Shown here: positions 10,016 through 19,485 of the stretch, piece after piece
Layout: every line of letters starts with the position of its first letter
Position numbering within the stretch: position 1 is the stretch's first letter
Assembly (NCBI GenBank): GCA_022601335.1
Contig: JAJACV010000047.1
Coordinates: 1 to 61,927, forward strand
DNA length: 61,927 nucleotides
Source: Chlamydiota bacterium
GTDB lineage: Bacteria > Chlamydiota > Chlamydiia > Chlamydiales > JAAZZY01
Direction of reading: 5' to 3'
Notes under the pieces: model-generated
Seen by the model: only the letters and a program-made list of their open reading frames with translations
Told to the model about the DNA's origin: nothing
Database searches by the model: none
Translations under genes and position numbers: made by a program

Positions 10016-11944
10016 ATGCATATTAAAATTAAAAACAAATCAGATATTGAACTTGAAGTTGGATCTACAGCTTTTGATCTATCACAAAAACTAAACTTAA
10101 AGGGTCCTAACCAATCTCTTGGCGCTCAAATTAACGGCCAAAATAAAGATTTATCTACTGAGCTTAAAGAGGGGGATGAGGTTCATTTTTGGAGCTTTGA
10201 TGAACCTGAGGGAAAGGAAATTTACTGGCATACATCCGCTCATGTTCTTGCTCAGGCCGTTTTGAGATTATTTCCTGATGCTCAACCCACGATTGGACCT
10301 CCTATCGAAAATGGGTTTTATTATGACTTCGCAAATCTCAAAATTTCAGACACTGATTTTCAAGCTATTGAAAAAGAAATGCAAAGCATTATCAAAGAAA
10401 ACTTACGTCCGAAGAGGCTCTTATTTACCTCTAAAGAAAAAGCTTTAGACGCCTTTCAAGGAAACCCATTCAAATGTGATCTAATAGCAAGTTTCGAGGA
10501 GGGGTCCGAAATTACTGCTTACGAACAAGGTGATTTTTTTGATCTTTGCAGGGGACCACACTTACCAAATCTTGGAAAAATAAAAGCTTTAAAAGTTCTC
10601 AAGACTTCAGGTGCTTATTGGAGAGGAGATTCGAGCCAAGAAGTACTTACTAGAATCTACGCCATTACATTTCCGGATAGAAAGCTCTTAAAAGACTACT
10701 TATTCCGAATTGAGCAAGCTAAGCTTAGAGATCATCGCATTGTGGGCCCAAGACTCGGGCTCTTTATGCTAAGAGAAGAAGCGCCCGGCCTTCCCTTTAT
10801 TTTACCTCATGGAATGCTTGTTTGGAACCAGCTCATTGATTACTGGAGAGAAATACATACACGAGAAGGTTATACAGAAATAAAAACCCCTTTGATGATG
10901 ACTCGAGAACTTTGGGAAACTTCAGGGCATTGGGCCAATTATCGTGAGAATATGTACACTTGTGAAATTGAGAACAAAGACTTTGCCATCAAACCGATGA
11001 ACTGTCCTGGTTGTATGCTTTACTATAAGAGCGAAGTACACAGCTATAAGGAACTGCCGCTTAAAGTCGCCGAACTCGGTTTAGTACATAGGTATGAGCA
11101 CTCTGGGGCTATTTCGGGACTTTTTAGAGTTCGTGGATTTCATCAAGATGATGCACATATTTTTATGCAACCCTGCGATATTAAAAATGAAATCTTAAAA
11201 GTTTTAAAAATGGCCAAAGAGATTTACTCCCTTTTTGATTTAGATTTTACAATGGAGCTCTCAACACGCCCAGAGAAAGATACCATTGGGACAGATAATG
11301 ACTGGGAAGTGGCCACTAAGGGCCTTCAAGAAGCCTTAGATGAAACAGGTGAACCCTACCGTATAAATGCCGGAGACGGGGCATTCTATGGCCCCAAAAT
11401 TGACTTCCATATTAAAGACACTCTAGGAAGAACATGGCAATGCGGTACCATTCAACTTGATATGGCTCTTCCTGAAAAATTTGAACTTGAATATGTCAAT
11501 TCAGATGCTCAGAGAATCAGACCTGTTATGATTCATAGAGCTCTATTTGGCTCAATTGAAAGGTTTTTTGGAATTCTTATTGAGCATTTTGCCGGAAAAT
11601 TTCCCCTTTGGCTCAGCCCAAGACAGATTCGTCTCATCGTTATAGCAGATAGGCATGCTGAATATGCCAAAAGTCTAAAAGAATCTTTTTCTAGTGAAGG
11701 CCTAATTTGCAAGGTCGATGAATCACACGAGTCTGTCAGCAAAAAAATAAGAAGCGCTCAATTAGACCAGGTCAATTACATTCTAACGATTGGAGACAAG
11801 GAAGTAGAGAACAAAACAATTGCTCTACGAACAAGAGATAATGTTGTGCATGGTGAAATTTCTGTAGAAGAATTTGTAAAAAAAGTGAAGTATGAATTAC
11901 AACATAGAGAATTAACTTCACCTTTTGCAAATACTCAAAAATGA
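10016..11944 (+). CDS. thrS: Threonyl-tRNA synthetase
   Basis: This enzyme charges tRNA-Thr with threonine in the cytosol. The 642-residue length and domain order are standard. A TGS domain (residues ~1-61) is followed by the N-terminal editing domain with HxxxH ('HTSAHVLAQ') and 'DLCRGPHLP'. The class II catalytic core has the Zn-binding Cys in 'MNCPGCM', motif 2 'RYEHSGAISGLFRVRGFHQD' and motif 3 ending 'HRALFGSIERFFGILIEHF'. The anticodon-binding domain begins near 'SPRQIRLIVIADRH'. The stop codon overlaps the ATG of the ParA-like gene (ATGA), so the two are translationally coupled. The thrS-parA-pGP6D order is the same as in Chlamydia. No T-box or other leader structure was evident in the 118-nt gap upstream. 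Confidence 0.97.
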   Translation: MHIKIKNKSDIELEVGSTAFDLSQKLNLKGPNQSLGAQINGQNKDLSTELKEGDEVHFWSFDEPEGKEIYWHTSAHVLAQAVLRLFPDAQPTIGPPIENGFYYDFANLKISDTDFQAIEKEMQSIIKENLRPKRLLFTSKEKALDAFQGNPFKCDLIASFEEGSEITAYEQGDFFDLCRGPHLPNLGKIKALKVLKTSGAYWRGDSSQEVLTRIYAITFPDRKLLKDYLFRIEQAKLRDHRIVGPRLGLFMLREEAPGLPFILPHGMLVWNQLIDYWREIHTREGYTEIKTPLMMTRELWETSGHWANYRENMYTCEIENKDFAIKPMNCPGCMLYYKSEVHSYKELPLKVAELGLVHRYEHSGAISGLFRVRGFHQDDAHIFMQPCDIKNEILKVLKMAKEIYSLFDLDFTMELSTRPEKDTIGTDNDWEVATKGLQEALDETGEPYRINAGDGAFYGPKIDFHIKDTLGRTWQCGTIQLDMALPEKFELEYVNSDAQRIRPVMIHRALFGSIERFFGILIEHFAGKFPLWLSPRQIRLIVIADRHAEYAKSLKESFSSEGLICKVDESHESVSKKIRSAQLDQVNYILTIGDKEVENKTIALRTRDNVVHGEISVEEFVKKVKYELQHRELTSPFANTQK

Positions 11945-12708
11945 CATCAAAAAAACCTACAATTATTGCAGTCAGCAGCTTTAAGGGAGGTACGGCCAAA
12001 ACGTCCATAGCGCTACATATTGGCTCAGCCTTAGAGAAATACCATAATAAAAAAGTTCTTCTTGTTGACTTTGATGCCCAAGCGAATCTAACAACGGGTC
12101 TTGGTTTTGATCCTGATCATCAAGATAGTTTGGCCTCTGTTCTCCAGCGAAAAAAAGATCTTCTTGAGGTCAAGCTTCTCACATCACAAAAGAATTTAGA
12201 TCTGATACCGGCAGATACCTGGTTAGAGAGATTGGAGGTTAGCGGTGAGCTCGCGACAGATAGATATTCCCATGAAAAGCTTAAACTATATATTCAAGAC
12301 CTTGACTACGATTATATCTTAATTGACACTCCCCCTTCCCTTTGCTGGCTTACAGAATCTGCATTAATTGCAGCTGACTACTCACTTATTTGCACCACCC
12401 CGGAATTTTATAGTGTTAAAGGTTTAGAGAGACTGTCTCAATTTCTGCAAAATATAAATAATAGACATCCCTTAAAAGTTTTGGGTGTGGCCGTTTCTTT
12501 TTGGAATCAAAGAGGAAAGAGCAACGAAGCTTTTCTAGAAGTGATAGAGCAAACATTCCCCAATAAACTATTTATTCAAAAAATAAGACGAGACATTAGC
12601 GTCTCAGAAGCCGCAATTTATGGAAAACCATTATATGACACTTCACCCTCCTCGAGAGCAGCAAGTGACTATAAAGCATTGACTGATGAAATAATGTCTA
12701 GAATGTAA
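11941..12708 (+). CDS. ParA/Soj-family partition ATPase (CT582 / pGP5-D-like)
   Basis: This 255-residue P-loop ATPase has a deviant Walker A motif 'FKGGTAKTS' near residue 15 with the signature Lys of ParA/MinD proteins. It also has 'LLVDFDAQANLTTGLG' and a Walker B-like 'DYILIDTPPS'. ParA proteins bind DNA nonspecifically and move plasmids or chromosome origins together with ParB-parS. The close 'DAQANLT' and 'RRDISVSEAA' segments favour ParA/Soj over MinD. It overlaps thrS by 4 nt and is followed 40 nt later by a pGP6-D homologue. This mirrors the pGP5-D/pGP6-D pair of the chlamydial virulence plasmid, so the two look like a plasmid-derived module fixed on the chromosome. I saw no adjacent parB. 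A candidate parS site lies about 6.8 kb downstream. Confidence 0.9.
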   Translation: MTSKKPTIIAVSSFKGGTAKTSIALHIGSALEKYHNKKVLLVDFDAQANLTTGLGFDPDHQDSLASVLQRKKDLLEVKLLTSQKNLDLIPADTWLERLEVSGELATDRYSHEKLKLYIQDLDYDYILIDTPPSLCWLTESALIAADYSLICTTPEFYSVKGLERLSQFLQNINNRHPLKVLGVAVSFWNQRGKSNEAFLEVIEQTFPNKLFIQKIRRDISVSEAAIYGKPLYDTSPSSRAASDYKALTDEIMSRM

Positions 12709-12748
12709 AATAGATTTACATAACCCACAAAAGGAGAAAGTTCTGGTG

Positions 12749-13483
12749 ATGAACAAAGTTAATAAGTTTCTATCTCAAAGATTAAAGAAAGCCGAAAAAA
12801 GCAGTAAAATGTCTACCTTGGCAACTCAGTCAATGGAAGGACACCTTACAAGTTTTTCGGGTATTTTTGGTTTTACAGATCTTAATGCCAATGAAAAAGA
12901 CCTTCTCTCTCAAATACTCAAAAAATTTTCAAATGGTGAGACAGAATTAGATGTCGATTTAAAGTCCCTTATAACTCTTACATCAGAAGTTAAAGCAATT
13001 AATAATCAGGCTCTAATACTTCATGGTGAACGTATCAAGGCTGCTCAAACTATCCTAAAAAAATATAAAGATGGAGCTTTCACGGCTTGGCTTATTAGCA
13101 CCTATGGAAATAGACAAACACCTTACAATTTTCTTCAGTACTATGAATTTTACTTAACTATGCCTCAGACACTCAGACCAATGATTGAGCTCCTGCCAAA
13201 ACAAGCTGTCTATACTTTGGCCAGCCGAGATGGAGCTATAGAAGACAAACAAATTATTATTGAAAATTACTCAGGTGAGAGTAAAAGTGAATTAATTAAA
13301 ATGATTCGAGAGACATTTCCTGTTTCCGATAAAGATAAACGAAAAAAAAGTATTGGAATAGGTATCTTGAATAGCGCTGAAAAAGTTAGGCAAAGCGTAA
13401 AGTCAAACCTAACTCAGCTGTCAGATAAACAGAAAAATACTCTAAAAACTCTTCTCAATGAAATTTTAGGTCTAATGGAGTAA
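12749..13483 (+). CDS. pGP6-D family protein (CT583-like)
   Basis: This 244-residue protein resembles the chlamydial plasmid protein pGP6-D and its chromosomal paralogue CT583. Recognisable stretches are 'ERIKAAQTILKKYKDGAFTA', 'YGNRQTPYNFLQYYEF' and 'LPKQAVYTLASRDG'. The family is specific to Chlamydiae and its biochemical role is not established; on the plasmid it is encoded beside the ParA protein. A strong Shine-Dalgarno (AAGGAG at 12731-12736) precedes two candidate starts, GTG at 12746 and ATG at 12749. I took the ATG because family members begin 'MNK', although the GTG has the better spacing. It lies 40 nt after the ParA gene, so the three genes from thrS probably form one transcript. 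The 3' end nearly abuts the convergent yhaN gene (2 nt). Confidence 0.88.
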   Translation: MNKVNKFLSQRLKKAEKSSKMSTLATQSMEGHLTSFSGIFGFTDLNANEKDLLSQILKKFSNGETELDVDLKSLITLTSEVKAINNQALILHGERIKAAQTILKKYKDGAFTAWLISTYGNRQTPYNFLQYYEFYLTMPQTLRPMIELLPKQAVYTLASRDGAIEDKQIIIENYSGESKSELIKMIRETFPVSDKDKRKKSIGIGILNSAEKVRQSVKSNLTQLSDKQKNTLKTLLNEILGLME

Positions 13484-13485
13484 GT

Positions 13486-16383
13486 CTAACAACTTACATT
13501 CAAACTAGTAAGTTCATGAAATTGACAACTATCAACTGGCAAATGGCTCTCCATAAGCTCTACGATATGTCTATGATGAGTTAAAAAAATGATTTGTGAT
13601 TTCTTTGATAACATTTGTAAAGCTTTAAGAGCTAAACGGGATCTTTTCTCATCAAATTGGACAAAGATGTCATCTAAAACCACAGGCATAGGCTCATTGT
13701 CTTTAATAACTTCTTCAATCAAAGCAAGTTTTAAAGATAGAAAAAGTTGATCCCTAGCTCCATGACTTAGCGCAGATAACGGCACTTCCTTTCCTTTTGA
13801 AATACAAACTAGACTAGAAATACTTGCAGAGCTAGTAACTTTTACATTTTCATATAAACCGTCAGATATTAATCGGAAATAATCTGCTGTTTTGGAGATA
13901 ATGGGTTGCTGATATTGTGATTGAGAGTTTTTCAAAGAATTTTTTAAAAAATAGGTTGCCATTTCAACAGTTATATAGTTCTGAATTTGATTATTTAGTG
14001 AGTAGGTAACATCTTGTAGCTTGCTTTGAAGCTCACTAATATGGCTATTATTTTCTAGCGAATCAATTTTATGCTTTGTGGCACCTAAATCTTGATCTAG
14101 CTCAGAGATATCTTTACTAATATCTGAAGATTTACCAGCAAAATCAACCCGCGCCTTCTTCAACAATATCAGCAAGCTATCAAAATTATCCAAGCTCTCT
14201 AAGGAGGTTAAAGATTTAACATTAAAAATCTTAAAAATATTTTTATTAAAAACATTTTGCTTTTGAGAAGAGCTTAAATCATTGTAAAGCTGATTTACAT
14301 ATTTACGCCTAGCCAAATATGTTTCATTAAACAAGATTAACTTTTCTTGTATAGAACTTACTGCTTCAAGAGAAGAAAGTAAGTTTGAAATATCTGACTT
14401 TTTTAGCTCTATAGAAAGAGATTCTCTTTTTAGAAAGCGAGCCCAGTCATTATATAGCTCTCTACTTTCTATTGCAAAATCAGCTATTTGTTTTCGAGCT
14501 TTGTTTAACTTCTCTTGAACACTGTCATTTTGAAAGGAGAGTTCCTTGTGCCGCGTTATTTTTTTTATCTGTAATTCTTTATTTTTATTGAAAAGCTCAA
14601 CTAGTTTAGAGAGTTTTGTGAAATTTGACGACTTTATTTCAAGAAGGTTAGTTAAATAATTTTCGAGCTCTAATACATGAGCTTTCTCAATATTTAGTTT
14701 TTCAAGTTCTACAAAGTAGTGCCTAGATTCAGCCTGAAGAGTAGGAAGCTTTTGTGAAATAGTTTTGAAGCTTTCAAAATTCAATGAATCTATTTTCCAG
14801 TCTTTTTTGAATTCATTGAAAGCAGAATTTAATTTCTTTTCTCTATCTGAAACCTCCTCTTGGCTTTTTTGGAGTTTATTTAGATTTAATCGAATAGCTT
14901 TACCTTCATCTAAAAGCATTGAATAATTCGCAAATGAATCAGCGTCCGCAAGGATATTTGCGATAAAGATATCTTCTTCTTTAACGAGGTTTTGATAACT
15001 CAAAAATAAAGGCTTTAGATCCTCTTTTGTTTGATCATCCCAAGCTTTAACTAAACACAATCCCTCCCTTTCTCTCTTAAGTCTTAGATTCTGATAATTC
15101 TCAATATCAAATTTCCCTTGTCTCGAGTAGTTTAATATAAGTTCATCTATAGCTTTCAACCTTTCTCTTAACTTATTTTTTTTATCCCTAAGTTCTCGGC
15201 TTTTGCTTACTATAAAAAAATGATGCTCTGAAAGCATCTCTAGTTCGTTGCCTGAGGGTACAGGAAGCAATTCAATCGATTCAATAGAGCGTTCATTAAA
15301 CCCAAGTGACTCCATTTTTTGAACAAGTGTGTGGTATTTTTTCGAGAGCAAATCAGTTTGATTTTTGATATTTAGTTCGAGCTTATTAGACTCTTCTAGT
15401 GAAATAACGTGTTTATTATATTTATCAGCTTCTTCTAAGCAGAGCTCCTTATCTAGCAGAGCTTTTAAGCGACCCTCTTCTTTGATCAACAGTAATTCTT
15501 CTGCTTTTACCTCTTCACTGCGTTGAGAAAGCTTTAAGGATTTAAACAAGGTGCTTTGAAAGTACTCTTGAAGCTCTTGCTTCCTTTGAACCAAGTTAAT
15601 CATTTTCTTGGGGAATTTTTTTAGCCGGGCTTCTAAATCGACGAGCTTATTTTGAATGTCTTTGATTTCAGTCAATGCAGCAACTAAGTGGGCAAAATTA
15701 TTGATATCATTAATCACAGCATTAATAGATTTTTTTTGCTCTAAGAGAGCTCTTTTACTATTTTGTCTTTTATTTAGTTGCTCATTTAAATCTAAAAAAT
15801 ATTCGGGAGTTATTTCAGCGTTTTTAAGTTCTGCATCTAAAGATTCAAAATCTCTTAGTAGTTTATTAATGGAGGGATTTAATCCTCTGGGTTTAAATAG
15901 TTCTTCAGATTGATTCACTAACTTTTTGTGAGTCTTTTTGACATAATTATAACCCGTATACTGCTGATAAAAAGCTAAATTAAAATCTTTGAATAGAGCC
16001 AACAAATCTTTTGAACCGTTAAGTAGAGTTTCGTCATTCAGAATAAAATGCTGGGAATACTTGTTTTTATTCAGGTAAGGAAAATAGTTCTGTAAATCAG
16101 CATTGAGTTTTCTTGAAAGTTTATATTCGCGGATTATTCTTTTACTTTTGCCTAGCTCTGTCTCAAAAACTCCCTCAATTAAGAGTGCATCTAAATCATT
16201 TAAATAGGCATCTGCCGTTCCTTTTTCTATTCCAAAAAGAAGCGCAAGAAAAGCTCTTGTAAAAGTGGTTTTACCTGATTCGTTTTCTCCATAGATCACT
16301 TGAATAGGTTTAGCATGATCAAAACAAAGTTTAAAATTTTTAAATTTCCCGAAACGACTCAGGTTGATTTCCATCAACTTCAT
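13486..16383 (-). CDS. yhaN: YhaN/SbcC-like AAA ATPase with long coiled coils
   Basis: This 965-residue SMC/Rad50-like ATPase is the likely partner of the nuclease encoded upstream. The N-terminal half-site has 'RFGKFKNFKLCF' and Walker A 'YGENESGKTTFTRA', typical of the YhaN (AAA_27) branch. A long Lys/Glu/Leu-rich region (~170-800) is predicted coiled coil. The C-terminal half-site has an ABC signature-like 'SALSHGARDQLFLSLKLA', Walker B 'MPVVLDDIFVQFDEKR' and an H-loop 'FLTHHRH'. By analogy with SbcCD and Mre11-Rad50 it should bind and tether DNA ends and drive nuclease action. It overlaps yhaO by 4 nt (ATGA), so the two are co-translated. I do not recall this pair as a standard feature of pathogenic Chlamydia, so it may be lineage-specific retention. 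Confidence 0.87.
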   Translation of the reverse strand: MKLMEINLSRFGKFKNFKLCFDHAKPIQVIYGENESGKTTFTRAFLALLFGIEKGTADAYLNDLDALLIEGVFETELGKSKRIIREYKLSRKLNADLQNYFPYLNKNKYSQHFILNDETLLNGSKDLLALFKDFNLAFYQQYTGYNYVKKTHKKLVNQSEELFKPRGLNPSINKLLRDFESLDAELKNAEITPEYFLDLNEQLNKRQNSKRALLEQKKSINAVINDINNFAHLVAALTEIKDIQNKLVDLEARLKKFPKKMINLVQRKQELQEYFQSTLFKSLKLSQRSEEVKAEELLLIKEEGRLKALLDKELCLEEADKYNKHVISLEESNKLELNIKNQTDLLSKKYHTLVQKMESLGFNERSIESIELLPVPSGNELEMLSEHHFFIVSKSRELRDKKNKLRERLKAIDELILNYSRQGKFDIENYQNLRLKREREGLCLVKAWDDQTKEDLKPLFLSYQNLVKEEDIFIANILADADSFANYSMLLDEGKAIRLNLNKLQKSQEEVSDREKKLNSAFNEFKKDWKIDSLNFESFKTISQKLPTLQAESRHYFVELEKLNIEKAHVLELENYLTNLLEIKSSNFTKLSKLVELFNKNKELQIKKITRHKELSFQNDSVQEKLNKARKQIADFAIESRELYNDWARFLKRESLSIELKKSDISNLLSSLEAVSSIQEKLILFNETYLARRKYVNQLYNDLSSSQKQNVFNKNIFKIFNVKSLTSLESLDNFDSLLILLKKARVDFAGKSSDISKDISELDQDLGATKHKIDSLENNSHISELQSKLQDVTYSLNNQIQNYITVEMATYFLKNSLKNSQSQYQQPIISKTADYFRLISDGLYENVKVTSSASISSLVCISKGKEVPLSALSHGARDQLFLSLKLALIEEVIKDNEPMPVVLDDIFVQFDEKRSRLALKALQMLSKKSQIIFLTHHRHIVELMESHLPVDSCQFHELTSLNVSC

Positions 16384-17624
16384 TTTCTATCCTCAAATAG
16401 ATTTTTCTTCACTCTATCTTTTACTCTTTGGATTTGTTCCTGAAGGTTAAAGTTACTTTGTAAATCTGAATAAAAAGAACTTCGCCTTAATGCCTCTGGA
16501 GATCTTTCTTTAAGGCTCTTAATAACCTCATTAAAGTAAGTTTCAACATCTCCACTCAGCATGCTGCTTTCAATGGAGTTAACAAAATCATCTAATAGTG
16601 CAAAATCTTCTTTCAGAGTTTGTGAGCTGATCGATCGGTTGATAAGTTTTTCGAGGTAAACAAAACCAGAAAATTCCTCATCAAGCCAGCAGAAAACTTG
16701 GTGCTCAAAATGTTCTAAATTATCACTAAGAGACTCTCTTAAATTACAAATTCCCTCTATATTAAATCGCAAAATAAATCGAAGATCTGTCTCGGAGTAA
16801 TTCGCAATATGTTTTTTGACACGGCTCACTAAAATTTTCTTGAGTTCTCTTTCATTAAAAGCTGAAGAAATATCAAGAGTTAGGCGATCCCAAATGAGCC
16901 TGGACAACCCATGAAACTTTATCTCGATGGTATCCAACCTATCTGTAGTAACGACACAGCAACCTTTGCTGCCTGTTTCTCTAATGTGTCTACCCTGAAC
17001 ATTCCCTGGGTAAACAATATATGGATTCTCATCTAAAATTTGAAAGTCATGTAGGTGCCCCAATGCCCAGTATTGATATCTCTTATCTTTCAAGATCTTA
17101 CTTATGTACGGAGCATAGGGTGTTTCACCTAGTTTTACATCACCACTTGTATGCAATAGCCCTATATTATAATAGCCCGGAACTCCTTTGGGGTAGTTTT
17201 GTGAAAGATCCTCTTCAGTGTGGTATTCAGCATAACTTTGACCATGGATTGCCACTTTAAGGTTTTCAATAATATACGTTTGAGCTTTATCTGTTGGTAT
17301 TTCAATAATATTCTTTGGAAAGGAAAGCTTTTTAAGAAGCCGGTTCTCGGCATCATGATTTCCTCGTAAATAATAGACAGGACATTTAAGTCTTTTAACC
17401 TGTTTAAGAAAAAATAAACCTATACCATAATCTCTCCAATTCGCATCAAAAACATCTCCAACAAGGAGAACAAAATCCACATCTTCATATAGAGCTAAAT
17501 CTATAAGAGAAACAAAAGAGTTCTTCACCTCTTCTGCAATCGATAATGACTTTGATCCGTAAAAGGTTCTTAAACTAGAAGAAAAACTATCTAGATGAAC
17601 ATCCGCAGCATGAATAAATTTCAT
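16380..17624 (-). CDS. yhaO: YhaO/SbcD-like metallophosphoesterase (DNA repair nuclease)
   Basis: This 414-residue calcineurin-type phosphoesterase carries the Mre11/SbcD metal-binding motifs in order: 'HAADVHLDS' (I), 'LLVGDVFDANW' (II), 'YLRGNHDAE' (III), 'LLHTSGDV' (IV) and 'ALGHLHDFQI' (V). The C-terminal ~180 residues are helical and probably bind the coiled-coil base of YhaN. It is first in the yhaO-yhaN operon, with the stop overlapping the next start by 4 nt. The role is inferred as ATP-dependent double-strand-end processing. The gene is divergent from the phosphohexomutase gene, with an 82-nt shared promoter region. Confidence 0.9.
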   Translation of the reverse strand: MKFIHAADVHLDSFSSSLRTFYGSKSLSIAEEVKNSFVSLIDLALYEDVDFVLLVGDVFDANWRDYGIGLFFLKQVKRLKCPVYYLRGNHDAENRLLKKLSFPKNIIEIPTDKAQTYIIENLKVAIHGQSYAEYHTEEDLSQNYPKGVPGYYNIGLLHTSGDVKLGETPYAPYISKILKDKRYQYWALGHLHDFQILDENPYIVYPGNVQGRHIRETGSKGCCVVTTDRLDTIEIKFHGLSRLIWDRLTLDISSAFNERELKKILVSRVKKHIANYSETDLRFILRFNIEGICNLRESLSDNLEHFEHQVFCWLDEEFSGFVYLEKLINRSISSQTLKEDFALLDDFVNSIESSMLSGDVETYFNEVIKSLKERSPEALRRSSFYSDLQSNFNLQEQIQRVKDRVKKNLFEDRK

Positions 17625-17631
17625 GAATTTA

Positions 17632-17659
17632 TTGGCCCATTAGTGTTAAATGATATAAT
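17632..17659 (+). promoter_or_regulatory. Probable housekeeping-sigma promoter of the phosphohexomutase gene
   Basis: A perfect -10 hexamer TATAAT lies at 17654-17659, preceded by TTGGCC at 17632-17637 with a 16-bp spacer. It sits 48 nt before the ATG at 17707, in the divergent gap between yhaO and the mutase gene. Assignment rests on hexamer match and position only. Confidence 0.45.
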
Positions 17660-17706
17660 TAGTAACCTTAGCTGCTAACAAATACTATAAGAGGTAATAA
17701 TAACAC

Positions 17707-19455
17707 ATGTCCTTTGATGAAACTACTCAAAAAAATATAGATAGCTGGCTTCATGGAAGCTATGACAATGAAACTAAAAAGGAAGTTGAAAAGCTGATTA
17801 AAGAGCAACCAGACCAAGCTACAGACGCTTTCTATACTCGTATGGCCTTTGGAACGGGGGGACTACGAGGTGTAATGGGCGTTGGTACAAACAGAATGAA
17901 TGAATACACAGTCAGCTTTGCAACCCAGGGACTGTCAAACTATATCAATAGTCAAAAAGAATCCCATAAACACTCTGTTCTTATTGGCCACGATTCAAGA
18001 CACAACTCCAAGTTTTTTACTGAAACAGCTGCAAAAGTACTTATCGCCAACGGTATTGAAGTTTTTATTTACAAGGAACTGCGCCCTGTACCCATGGTTT
18101 CATTTGGTTGTAGACAAAAAAAATGCAGCGCAGCAATCATGATTACAGCATCTCACAATCCTCCTGAATATAACGGCTACAAGGTATACTGGAGTGACGG
18201 AGCCCAAGTTCTCCCCCCAAATGATAAGGGGATCATTACAGAAGTTAATAAAATAACAGAAGTCGAACAAGTCAAAAAATCTGCAGACCTTAATTCCCCA
18301 CTTGTTCATTGGGTTGAAGATGAACTGGATAGCCAATACCTCGATGCCGTGAGAGAACTCCAACTGTACCCAGAGATTAACAGAGACAAGGGCTCACTCT
18401 TAAATATTGTCTATACCCCTATTCACGGGGCAGGCATTACGATGGTTCCTAAAATATTAGCAGACTGGCACTTTACAAAGGTTGACCTGGTTAAATCTCA
18501 GGAACAGCCCGACGGATCTTTTCCAACAGTAAAGAGACCAAATCCAGAAGAAGAAGAAGCTTTAAAACTAGGTATAGAGCAACTTTTGAATGAAGAGTCT
18601 GATATCTTACTAGCAACAGACCCCGATTCGGATAGAATTGGTGTGGTTGCTAGACACAAATGTAAAGCTGTTTTACTTACTGGAAACGAAATGGCTTGCC
18701 TCTGTGCTTATCACATAGGTGAGGCTATGAAAAAAAGTGAAAAAAAACCAACAAACCCAGCTTTTGTTAAAACCATTGTGACAACTGAGCTCTTTAAAAA
18801 AATAGCCGAGAGTCATGGCGCTTCTTGTTTTAGTGTTTTAACGGGCTTTAAGTATATTGGTGAACTTATTCGTCACTGGGAGGTTAACAACTCTCACGAG
18901 TTTATTTTTGGCGCTGAGGAATCCTATGGTTATCTGTTTGGAACACATGCAAGGGACAAAGATGCTGTTATTCTAGCCGCTCTTATTTGCGAAATAGCTC
19001 TACAGGAGAAGCTGCGTAAAAAAACATTAATAGATCTGTTATATGAGGTTTACGAAAAATATGGTGTTTTTAGGGAGCTATTGACTTCACTTGTTTACCC
19101 AGACACAAAGGAAACCAAAGATAAAATAAAGAAAATGATGGGAGAAATTAGGAAAAACCCTCCAAAGGAATTTTTAAAGATTCCTGTAGTAAAAATGGAA
19201 GACTATGAATCTTCAAAAATCATTCATTTAGACAACGGTAATGAAGAGCCTCTTGATCTCCCAGAATCAAATGTCTTATTGTTCTGGCTCGAAGATAAAA
19301 CTAAATTAGTTATCAGGCCATCAGGAACAGAACCAAAAGTGAAAATTTATGTTGGAGTGTGCGACGAAAATCCTAAAGATGTATCGGAAAGCGTCTCTTT
19401 GATGGATCAAAAACTCAAAAAATTAACAGAAGAAATGAACCAGCTTTTAAAGTAA
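17707..19455 (+). CDS. Phosphoglucomutase/phosphomannomutase (alpha-D-phosphohexomutase)
   Basis: This 582-residue enzyme interconverts hexose-1- and hexose-6-phosphates. It has the four hallmark loops: phosphoserine loop 'TASHNPPEYNGYKVYW' (around residue 150), Mg-binding 'DPDSDRIG', sugar-binding 'GAEESYG' and phosphate-binding 'RPSGTEPKVKIYV'. The 'FGTGGLRGVMGVG' near residue 50 is typical of the PGM2/PgcA branch. Length fits that branch rather than GlmM (~450). In Chlamydia the corresponding gene (CT295, mrsA) feeds glycogen and glucose-1-phosphate metabolism. Here it stands alone with its own promoter and is convergent with a small gene on the other strand; a parS-like site sits between them. 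Confidence 0.93.
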   Translation: MSFDETTQKNIDSWLHGSYDNETKKEVEKLIKEQPDQATDAFYTRMAFGTGGLRGVMGVGTNRMNEYTVSFATQGLSNYINSQKESHKHSVLIGHDSRHNSKFFTETAAKVLIANGIEVFIYKELRPVPMVSFGCRQKKCSAAIMITASHNPPEYNGYKVYWSDGAQVLPPNDKGIITEVNKITEVEQVKKSADLNSPLVHWVEDELDSQYLDAVRELQLYPEINRDKGSLLNIVYTPIHGAGITMVPKILADWHFTKVDLVKSQEQPDGSFPTVKRPNPEEEEALKLGIEQLLNEESDILLATDPDSDRIGVVARHKCKAVLLTGNEMACLCAYHIGEAMKKSEKKPTNPAFVKTIVTTELFKKIAESHGASCFSVLTGFKYIGELIRHWEVNNSHEFIFGAEESYGYLFGTHARDKDAVILAALICEIALQEKLRKKTLIDLLYEVYEKYGVFRELLTSLVYPDTKETKDKIKKMMGEIRKNPPKEFLKIPVVKMEDYESSKIIHLDNGNEEPLDLPESNVLLFWLEDKTKLVIRPSGTEPKVKIYVGVCDENPKDVSESVSLMDQKLKKLTEEMNQLLK

Positions 19456-19458
19456 GCT

Positions 19459-19474
19459 TGTTCTACGTGGAACG
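19459..19474. promoter_or_regulatory. Candidate parS (ParB-binding) palindrome
   Basis: The 16-mer TGTTCTACGTGGAACG lies between two convergent genes. It matches the parS type TGTTCCACGTGGAACA at 14 of 16 positions and keeps the palindromic GTTC-ACGT-GAAC framework. It is 3.5 kb from the DnaA-box cluster proposed as an origin and about 6.8 kb from a ParA gene. I noticed no second copy in the window. ParB binding is inferred from sequence only. The short GTTC/GAAC dyad could instead be a weak terminator because TTTT follows. Confidence 0.5.
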
Positions 19475-19485
19475 TTTTCTCAAAT

